DNA of 6,554 nucleotides, taken from JBBQXV01 sp043785585. GTDB taxonomy: Bacteria; Myxococcota_A; Polyangia; Polyangiales; Polyangiaceae. Below the pieces are notes generated by a model. It was not told the origin of the DNA and ran no database searches. It saw nothing but the letters and a program-made list of their open reading frames with translations. The stretch spans positions 1-6,554 of the forward strand of contig JAYVXB010000242.1 of assembly GCA_043785585.1 (NCBI GenBank), given 5' to 3'. Position numbers and translations under genes: made by a program. Below, in pieces: positions 1 through 4,951 of the stretch. Every line of letters starts with the position of its first letter. The first letter of the stretch is position 1.

Positions 1-1
1 C

Positions 2-355
2 GACATCTACTCGCTCGGCGCGGTCATCTACTTTCTTCTCACCGGCACGCCGCCGTTCACGACGGAGAACGTCGCGGCGCTGATGATGGCGCAGGTCAAC
101 GATACGCCCGAGACGCCGAGCCAGCGCCTCGGCGCGCTCATTCCACACGATCTCGAAGCGACGATCCTGAAGTGCCTCGAAAAGCGCCCCGAGGCGCGCT
201 TCCAGCGCATCCGCGATCTCGACGCCGCGCTCGCGAAGTGCGCGGTCGGGCGCGCGTGGACGAACGACAACGCGCGTGCGTTCTGGGCGACGTACCTGCC
301 GACGTCGCGGGTGATTGGCGCCGAGACGGCGACGCAGCCGCGCATGCGTCGCTGA
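2..355 (+). CDS. Serine/threonine protein kinase, C-terminal fragment (5' end outside window)
   Basis: This is the last 117 residues of a eukaryotic-like (PknB-type) Ser/Thr kinase that would phosphorylate proteins on Ser/Thr in the cytoplasm. The visible part opens inside the C-lobe with DIYSLGAVIYFLLTGTPPF, the subdomain IX signature with its invariant Asp. It continues to LEKRPEARFQ (fragment residues about 64-73), the subdomain XI region with the conserved Arg. The P-loop, catalytic HRD and DFG motifs lie upstream of the window and cannot be checked. After the kinase fold there are only about 35 residues, with a Trp-rich stretch (AWTNDNARAFWATYLP) and no membrane segment or PASTA repeats, so this end of the protein is cytosolic. 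Similar short tails occur in soluble myxobacterial kinases. The gene ends 5 bp before the DUF885 peptidase start, so the two may be co-transcribed. The kinase call is firm; its substrate is unknown. Confidence 0.9.
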   Translation, partial: DIYSLGAVIYFLLTGTPPFTTENVAALMMAQVNDTPETPSQRLGALIPHDLEATILKCLEKRPEARFQRIRDLDAALAKCAVGRAWTNDNARAFWATYLPTSRVIGAETATQPRMRR

Positions 356-360
356 CGACG

Positions 361-2169
361 ATGGCGATTCGGTACCACGCCGCGTTCGTGATCGCGCTCG
401 TCGCCACGGGAGCGTCGTGTGCGCCGACTGCGCTGGCGCCTCCGTCCGCGTCGGCGGTCTCTCGCTCCACCGCGGCGCTCGACGCGCTCTTTGCGGCCGA
501 GTGGGACTACGAGATGGAGGAGCACCCAGTGCGCGCGTCGCTGCGCGGAGATCGTCGCCACGGCGATCGCTGGGACGACCTCTCGCTCGCCGCGATCGAA
601 CGCCGCCACCGCCACGACGTCGATCTCCTCGCGCGTCTCCGCACGATCGATCGCGCGACGCTCGCGCCCGCGTCGCAGCTCGATCTCGAGCTCTTCGTCC
701 GCGCGCGTCAGCTCGCCGTCGACGCGCACCCGTTCAAGCTGCATCTGCTCGCGATGAGCCAGCTCGATGGCGTGCACCACGTCCACGACGTCGCCGACGG
801 ACTTCGCTTCGAGACGCTGAAAGACTACGACGACTGGCTGCTTCGCCTCCGCGCGCTCCCCGCGCATGTCGAGCAGGTCACGCTTCTTCTTCGCGAAGGG
901 ATGCGCGCGCGCGTCGTCCACCCGAAGATCGTCATGGAGCGCGTGCCGGCGCAAATCGACAAGCTCACCTCTGGCGATCCCGAGGCGAGCGCGCTCTTCA
1001 AGCCGCTGAAGCGCTTCCCCTCTTCGATCGCCGAAGCGGATCGCGCGCGACTCACGCAAGCGATCCGCGACACGATCGCGACCGCGGTCGTGCCCGCGTT
1101 TCGCCGGCTGAAGGACTTCGTCGAGGTGGAGTACCTCACGTCGTGCTTCGACCAAGTCGGCGCGTGGCAGCTCCCCGACGGCGACGCGCTCTACGCGTTC
1201 CAAGCGCGCCGGTTCACGACGACCGCGATGACGCCGCAGCAGATCCACGACGTTGGGCTCCGCGAGGTCGCGCGCATTCGGCGCGAGATGCAGCGCGTGA
1301 TGGAGACGATCGGAATGAAGGGGACGCTCGCCGATCTCTTCGCGATGCTCCGGACCGATCCGCGCTTCTACTTCAAGACCGCCGACGAGCTCTTCGAGGC
1401 GTACGCGGCGCTCGCCAAGCGGATCGATCCCAAGCTCGTGAAGCTCTTTCGCAGGCTCCCGCGAACGCCGTACGGCGTCGAGCCGGTCCCCGCCGCGACC
1501 GCGCCCGACGCCCCCACCGCCTACTACCGCCCGCCCGCCGCCGACGGCTCGCGCGCCGGCACCTTCTTCATCAACCTCTACAAGCCGGAGATCCGCCCGA
1601 AGTGGGAGATGACCGCGCTCGTCCTCCACGAGGCGATGCCCGGTCACCACCTTCAGGTCGCGCTCGCGATGGAGCGAAAAGACACGCCGCTCTTCCGGCA
1701 GGAGGCGCGGTGGACGGCGTTCGTCGAGGGGTGGGGCCTCTACGCGGAGTCGCTCGGCGACGAGATGGGGCTCTACGAGGATCCGTTCGCGAAGCTCGGG
1801 CAGCTGACGTTCGAGATGTGGCGCGCGGTGCGCCTCGTCGTCGACACGGGGATGCACCATCTGCGATGGGAGCGGCGGCGGGCGATCGAGTTCTTCCTCG
1901 AGAACACGCCGCGGCAGGAGATGGACGCCGTGAACGAGGTCGACCGGTACATCGCGTGGCCGGGTCAGGCGCTGGCGTACAAGATCGGCGAGCTGAAGAT
2001 TCGGGCGCTCCGGACGAAGGCGCAGGCGGCGCTCGGGGATCGCTTCGACGTCCGCGACCTCCACGAAGTGATCCTCGGCGGCGGCGCCGTGCCGCTCGAC
2101 GTCTTGGAGCAGCGCGTCGACGCCTGGATCACGCGTGTCCAAGTTGCGACACAGCGTCGCCCTCCCTGA
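361..2169 (+). CDS. DUF885 family exported putative zinc metallopeptidase (probable lipoprotein)
   Basis: 602 residues, the usual size for bacterial DUF885 proteins, which are considered peptidase-like with a gluzincin-type zinc site; substrates are mostly undefined. The signature HEAMPGHHLQ is at residues 423-432 (H423, E424, H429), followed by EGWGLYAE at 456-463, whose Glu is a likely further zinc ligand. Other family landmarks are FRRLPRTPYGVEPVP at 363-377, GTFFINLY near 400-407, and the C-terminal RYIAWPGQALAYKIGELKI starting at 529, so the domain looks intact. The N-terminus has Arg4, a hydrophobic run (residues 7-16) and GASC ending at Cys20. That is a weak lipobox (Gly at -3), so a lipoprotein is likely but signal peptidase I cleavage is possible. 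ATG 361 was chosen because it supplies this export signal; the frame stays open upstream only because of kinase-gene overlap. No clear Shine-Dalgarno is visible, and it sits 5 bp after the kinase stop. Confidence 0.9.
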   Translation: MAIRYHAAFVIALVATGASCAPTALAPPSASAVSRSTAALDALFAAEWDYEMEEHPVRASLRGDRRHGDRWDDLSLAAIERRHRHDVDLLARLRTIDRATLAPASQLDLELFVRARQLAVDAHPFKLHLLAMSQLDGVHHVHDVADGLRFETLKDYDDWLLRLRALPAHVEQVTLLLREGMRARVVHPKIVMERVPAQIDKLTSGDPEASALFKPLKRFPSSIAEADRARLTQAIRDTIATAVVPAFRRLKDFVEVEYLTSCFDQVGAWQLPDGDALYAFQARRFTTTAMTPQQIHDVGLREVARIRREMQRVMETIGMKGTLADLFAMLRTDPRFYFKTADELFEAYAALAKRIDPKLVKLFRRLPRTPYGVEPVPAATAPDAPTAYYRPPAADGSRAGTFFINLYKPEIRPKWEMTALVLHEAMPGHHLQVALAMERKDTPLFRQEARWTAFVEGWGLYAESLGDEMGLYEDPFAKLGQLTFEMWRAVRLVVDTGMHHLRWERRRAIEFFLENTPRQEMDAVNEVDRYIAWPGQALAYKIGELKIRALRTKAQAALGDRFDVRDLHEVILGGGAVPLDVLEQRVDAWITRVQVATQRRPP

Positions 2170-2251
2170 CGCGAACGCCACGGTCCGGACGGCGATCGCC
2201 CCGCGAATCGGCCGCATCGTGCTCGGTACGCCCGATGCATTGTCGTTCGTC

Positions 2252-2410
2252 ATGTCCCAGCGCGCGCACTTCTGGCTCCGCATCGCGGGCCTATGCGTCA
2301 TCGTGCTGGCGCAGGTTTTCCCGCACCTCGCCTCGCGCGATGCCGCGCCGCGCGCCCAAAGCGCCGCGTCGGCGGAGGTCGCAGGCGTCACGAGCCTCGC
2401 CAGTCGGTAA
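2252..2410 (+). CDS. Possible small membrane peptide, unrecognised
   Basis: This is a 52-codon frame starting at ATG 2252. The product begins MSQRAHFWLRIAGLCVIVLAQVF and continues with an Ala/Ser-rich tail ending VTSLASR. It has a charged start, one hydrophobic helix at about residues 7-23 and then a small-residue tail, the pattern of a single-pass membrane peptide or an uncleaved signal anchor. Third codon positions are mostly G or C, as in real genes here, and a TAA stop follows at once. Against it: no Shine-Dalgarno is visible, the upstream frame is open back into the peptidase gene (alternative ATG 2135), and I recognise no family. It could simply be open by chance in GC-rich DNA. Confidence 0.3.
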   Translation: MSQRAHFWLRIAGLCVIVLAQVFPHLASRDAAPRAQSAASAEVAGVTSLASR

Positions 2411-2483
2411 GCATTTTTGTTCGAGGCGCCCGCTACGTCGGGCACGCCCGTCATGGCGTCGCGCCCAAAGTGCTGCCGACTGC

Positions 2484-2510
2484 CCGCGGGTGCGAGGCAT
2501 CAACCCGCGG
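2484..2510. repeat. Inverted repeat CCGCGGGT-N11-ACCCGCGG
   Basis: There are two perfect 8-bp arms, at 2484-2491 and 2503-2510, separated by 11 bases. Each arm contains the palindrome CCGCGG, with arm centres about 19 bp apart. It lies 75 bp before rimK and just upstream of the candidate promoter. No T-run follows, so a classic intrinsic terminator is unlikely. An operator for a dimeric regulator, an RNA hairpin ending the upstream transcript, or chance in GC-rich sequence are all possible. Confidence 0.4.
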
Positions 2511-2523
2511 CCGCAAACCGACG

Positions 2524-2551
2524 TTGCATCCCGCCCGCCAGCGCGTAGCCT
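2524..2551 (+). promoter_or_regulatory. Candidate sigma-70-type promoter for the rimK operon
   Basis: TTGCAT (2524-2529) and TAGCCT (2546-2551) are separated by 16 bp, a loose match to -35/-10 elements with slightly short spacing. The -10-like box ends 33 bp before the rimK ATG, a reasonable leader length. It is the best such pair in the gap, but GC-rich promoters match the consensus poorly, and this is a visual match only. Confidence 0.25.
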
Positions 2552-2584
2552 CCCGGAGCCGAGCGCCAGACCGGCACGCCCGCG

Positions 2585-3550
2585 ATGCAGCTTCTCATCC
2601 TCTCCCGCAACGCCACGCTCTACTCGACGAGCCGACTCGTGCTCGCCGCGCGGGCCCGCGGCCACGGCGTCACCGTCGCGGATCCGCTCGATTTTCGCAT
2701 CGTCGTCGAGCGCGGGCACCCGTCGATGTACCTCGGCGGCAAGCCGATCCCGCGCTGCGACCTCGTCTTGCCGCGCATCGGCGCGTCGATCACGAACTAC
2801 GGCCTCGCCGTCGTCCGGCAGTTCGACATGATGGGGATCCCCGTCCTCAACACGGCCGTCGCGATCGCGCGTTCGCGGGACAAACTGCGCGCGCTGCAGC
2901 TCCTGACGAAGAAGAACATCGACGTCCCGACGACGGTGTGCGCGCGGACGCCCGACGCGGTCGAGCTGGCGCTGGCGCACGTCGGCGGCGTGCCCGCGAT
3001 CGTGAAGCTCCAGCAGGGCGCGCAGGGCATCGGGACGATGATCGCCGAGACGCCGCAGGCCGTGACGTCGCTTCTCGAGACGCTCTGGGCGATGGGGCAG
3101 GACATCATTCTCCAGGAGTATATCTCCGAGTCGAAGGGGCGCGACACGCGCGCGATCGTCGTCGGCGGGCGCGTCGTGGCGGCGATGCGGCGGCAAGCAA
3201 AGAGCGGCGAGTTCCGGTCGAACCTGCACCGCGGCGGGCTCGGCGTCCGCGTCAACCTCGACAAGCGGTACGCACAAGCCGCGGTCGCGGCGACCAAGGT
3301 CATGGGGCTCGAGGTCGCGGGCGTCGACATGCTCGAGTCGCGACAAGGTCCGAAGATCCTCGAGATCAACAGCTCGCCGGGCCTCGAAGGAATCGAGCGC
3401 GCGAGCGGGATCGACGTGGCGGGCGCGATCGTGATCCACGCCGAGCGCTTCCTCGCCAAGCGCAAAGAGCGGCGCGCGAAGAAGCGGCGCGACGCGGTCA
3501 TCGACGACGAGCGCCGGCGCACGCGCGTGCGCGCGGTAAGCGGCGGATGA
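2585..3550 (+). CDS. rimK: RimK-type alpha-L-glutamate ligase (ribosomal protein S6 modification enzyme)
   Basis: This is a 321-residue ATP-grasp enzyme. RimK uses ATP to add glutamate residues to the C-terminus of ribosomal protein bS6 and can make poly-alpha-glutamate, acting in the cytoplasm. The match to E. coli RimK as I remember it is close over the whole length: MQLLILSRNATLYSTSRL at the start, LPRIGASIT then RQFDMMGIPVLN, AIARSRDKLRALQLL, KLQQGAQGIG, FRSNLHRGG at 210-218, and EINSSPGLEGIE at 260-271. D248, E260 and N262 sit where the family's metal ligands are. The N-terminal pre-ATP-grasp region (about 1-95) and both ATP-grasp lobes are present. Oddity: residues 292-316 form a highly basic tail (14 Lys/Arg of 25) that the roughly 300-residue E. 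coli protein lacks. The stop overlaps the next gene's start as ATGA. No strong Shine-Dalgarno is visible. bS6 as substrate is inferred; related ligases act on other targets. Confidence 0.93.
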   Translation: MQLLILSRNATLYSTSRLVLAARARGHGVTVADPLDFRIVVERGHPSMYLGGKPIPRCDLVLPRIGASITNYGLAVVRQFDMMGIPVLNTAVAIARSRDKLRALQLLTKKNIDVPTTVCARTPDAVELALAHVGGVPAIVKLQQGAQGIGTMIAETPQAVTSLLETLWAMGQDIILQEYISESKGRDTRAIVVGGRVVAAMRRQAKSGEFRSNLHRGGLGVRVNLDKRYAQAAVAATKVMGLEVAGVDMLESRQGPKILEINSSPGLEGIERASGIDVAGAIVIHAERFLAKRKERRAKKRRDAVIDDERRRTRVRAVSGG

Positions 3551-4320
3551 GCCTTCTTCGCGTCGAGCGCAACGGCGCCATCGGCGTCTGGACGATCGCG
3601 CGACCCGAGGCGAAGAACGCGCTGAGCTTCGCGCTCATGGCCGAGCTCGCGCGCGCGATCGAAGCGGCTTCGGAGGACACGAGCCTTCGCGCGGTCGTGC
3701 TCACGTCCGAGGGGAACGTCTTCGTGTCGGGGGGCGATTTGCGCGAGCTCCGAACGGCGACGACGTCGACCGACGCCGAGCGACTTTGCGACGCGGGGCG
3801 CGCCGTGTGCCGAGGGATCGCGGATCTCGACGTGCCGGTGATCGCAGCGCTCCCGGGCGCGGCGATCGGCGGAGGTGCCGAGCTCGCGATCGCCTGCGAT
3901 CTGCGCGTCGCGGACGATCGCGCGAAGCTGTGCTTCAAGCACGTGCGCATGGGGCTGACGACGTCGTGGGGGACGCTGCCGAAGCTGCTGCAGCTCGTCG
4001 GACCGGCGACCGCGGCGCGGCTCCTCTACACGGCGCACGAGGTCCGCGCGACGGAAGCGCGCGGCATGGGGCTCGTCGACCAGGTATCGGACGACGGCGC
4101 CTGCGTCGCGATCGCGCTCGCGTGGGCGCTCGACATCGCGGAGGGTTCGCCGAACGCGGTCGCCCAGATGAAGGGGCTCCTCCGCGACGCCACGTCGGGC
4201 GGCGATTTGCTCCGTGCGCGCGAGCGCGAGCGCTTCATCGCAACGTGGACGAGCGACGATCACAACGAAGCGGTCGACGCGTTCTTCGCGAGCCGCGCGC
4301 CGGTGTGGCGTCCGCGCTGA
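3547..4320 (+). CDS. Enoyl-CoA hydratase/isomerase (crotonase) family protein, ECHDC1-like active site
   Basis: 257 residues, a normal single-domain crotonase length; these enzymes bind acyl-CoA thioesters in the cytoplasm. The oxyanion-hole segment FVSGGDLREL is at 59-68, and GAAIGGGAELAIACD at 104-118 carries Glu112, equivalent to rat hydratase Glu144. The second hydratase Glu (rat Glu164, 20 residues on) is replaced by His132 within FKHVRMGLTTSWGT (130-143). A canonical hydratase mechanism is therefore unlikely. From memory, human ethylmalonyl-CoA decarboxylase ECHDC1 has FVHKEMG...SWGG with His at the same position, and the C-terminal ERERFIATW also resembles it. I infer a decarboxylase-like or other non-hydratase crotonase, perhaps clearing side-products such as ethylmalonyl-CoA; this is unproven. 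ATG 3547 overlaps the rimK stop by 4 bases, so translation is probably coupled. The stop faces the minus-strand gene at 3 bp. The family call is firm, the reaction is not. Confidence 0.9.
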   Translation: MSLLRVERNGAIGVWTIARPEAKNALSFALMAELARAIEAASEDTSLRAVVLTSEGNVFVSGGDLRELRTATTSTDAERLCDAGRAVCRGIADLDVPVIAALPGAAIGGGAELAIACDLRVADDRAKLCFKHVRMGLTTSWGTLPKLLQLVGPATAARLLYTAHEVRATEARGMGLVDQVSDDGACVAIALAWALDIAEGSPNAVAQMKGLLRDATSGGDLLRARERERFIATWTSDDHNEAVDAFFASRAPVWRPR

Positions 4321-4323
4321 CGG

Positions 4324-4803
4324 TCAGGGATAGTCCGAGACGTCGCGCGGGAGCGACGGATCGATCCAGACGCGAACGGTCGTCCCCTGCCGAACGACAC
4401 GCTCTTCCGGTGCCGCGCAAGCGTCCGCCGCCCGCGAGGCGTCGCGCGAAGCGTCTCGCCGCCACGCGACGCGGAGCATCTCTTGTCGGGCGGTCAGCGC
4501 GTCGCCCGTTCGCCACGCCGCGAGCGCGCGCTGTGCATGGTCGCGCCCGTAGCGCGTCGCCGTGTCCGCGCGCGAGAGCGCCGCGTCGAGGCACGCCGCT
4601 TCGGCCGCGTGTCCCCGCGTCCTCGCGCGTCGCAAGAGAGCGCGAACGCGATCCGACGTGCTCTCCAACGTCGCGACCGCCGACGACACCTCCGCGCGTG
4701 CGCGAACCGCCTCTTGCTCGATGGGCATCAAGTCGGCAACGGCAACCGTCTGCACACACATCCCAAGCACCGCAATCGCGGCGCACACGATGACTCGTCG
4801 CAT
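4324..4803 (-). CDS. Small exported helical protein with two cysteines, function unknown
   Basis: 159 residues read from 4803 leftwards. The start MRRVIVCAAIAVLG...VAVA is a clear Sec signal peptide, with a likely cut after AVA at residue 23, leaving a mature protein beginning DLMPIEQEAV. I chose ATG 4803 over ATG 4815 because GGAGGA (complement of bases 4808-4813) sits ideally upstream as a ribosome binding site and because the signal peptide then begins with the Arg pair. The mature part is Ala/Arg-rich and helical (about 28-130), probably a coiled-coil hairpin, with Cys71 and Cys129 able to form a disulfide. It ends in a short beta-like segment, GTTVRVWIDPSLP. Small secreted proteins with this two-Cys helical layout and a DP..P end occur in myxobacterial genomes, but I know no function. 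It converges on the crotonase gene with 3 bp between stops and diverges from the histidine kinase. Confidence 0.75.
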   Translation of the reverse strand: MRRVIVCAAIAVLGMCVQTVAVADLMPIEQEAVRARAEVSSAVATLESTSDRVRALLRRARTRGHAAEAACLDAALSRADTATRYGRDHAQRALAAWRTGDALTARQEMLRVAWRRDASRDASRAADACAAPEERVVRQGTTVRVWIDPSLPRDVSDYP

Positions 4804-4807
4804 CCCG

Positions 4808-4813
4808 TCCTCC
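4808..4813 (-). promoter_or_regulatory. Shine-Dalgarno GGAGGA that decides the start of the small exported protein
   Basis: On the minus strand the sequence reads ATGGAGGACGGGATGCGACG. GGAGGA lies 4 bases before the ATG at 4803. It overlaps an in-frame ATG at 4815, which has no comparable site of its own. This favours initiation at 4803, giving a standard signal peptide. Confidence 0.6.
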
Positions 4814-4822
4814 ATGGGGCGA

Positions 4823-4839
4823 GGCGCGAAAAACGCGCC
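4823..4839. repeat. Short perfect hairpin GGCGCG-AAAAA-CGCGCC
   Basis: Six-base arms at 4823-4828 and 4834-4839 flank an A5 loop (T5 on the minus strand). A second possible pairing, GGGGCG at 4816-4821 with CGCCCC at 4836-4841, overlaps it. It sits 20 bases upstream of the minus-strand start at 4803, within its probable leader, and in the divergent control region shared with the histidine kinase. It could be an operator half-site pair or a leader hairpin. Confidence 0.4.
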
Positions 4840-4951
4840 CCTATGACGACACGTTCTGTAGCGGGGCACCACGCCCGCATTCATCTCCGATGGCTGAGCT
4901 CGGCTCGAACGTGTCCGCGCCGGGCCGCACGCGCTACGCTTCGTGCCGGCC

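Larger units (their letters stand above)
2170..2584. other. 415-bp intergenic stretch between peptidase gene and rimK
   Basis: No strongly supported gene lies here. Within it I see a possible 52-codon membrane peptide (2252-2410), an 8-bp inverted repeat (2484-2510) and a candidate promoter close to rimK (2524-2551). Composition is slightly less biased than in the flanking genes around 2400-2440 (for example GCATTTTTG), consistent with non-coding DNA after position 2410. Reading frames on the minus strand here are arginine-rich continuations of antisense shadows and give no recognisable protein. No rho-independent terminator with a U-tract is evident after the peptidase stop. Confidence 0.5.

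Noticed and set aside
172..360. Upstream ATG 172 for the peptidase
   Set aside because: It would overlap the kinase gene and bury the export signal that begins at ATG 361.
1627..1647. HEAMPGH as a broken HExxH zinc motif
   Set aside because: The HEAxPGH form with an extra spacing before the second His is the normal signature of DUF885 proteins, so it is not a defect.
28..2454. 808-codon open frame on the minus strand covering the peptidase gene
   Set aside because: It is antisense to the well-supported DUF885 gene, extremely rich in Arg, Glu, Leu and Val, and lacks any recognisable motif. Long antisense frames are expected where codons end in G or C.
315..2831. 838-codon open frame on the plus strand
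   Set aside because: Arg, Ala and Ser make up most of it, and it crosses the peptidase, the gap and the rimK start. It is an out-of-frame shadow.
2291..3439. 382-codon minus-strand frame over rimK
   Set aside because: Charged low-complexity product antisense to rimK, with no family features.
2293..3546. Upstream in-frame extension of the crotonase gene (ATG at 2293)
   Set aside because: The added 418 residues are Arg-rich shadow of rimK. The crotonase fold begins right at ATG 3547, which overlaps the rimK stop.
4321..4323. Bidirectional terminator between the convergent genes
   Set aside because: Only 3 bp separate the stops, and I saw no hairpin followed by a T-run in the flanking ends.
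3786..4793. 335-codon plus-strand frame spanning the crotonase end and the minus-strand gene
   Set aside because: Arg-rich product crossing two convergent genes; a shadow.
4935..4940. TACGCT as a -10 box for the histidine kinase
   Set aside because: It ends 11 bp before the ATG and has no convincing -35 partner (TGTCCG at 4912), so the match is too weak to annotate, though a near-leaderless start is possible.
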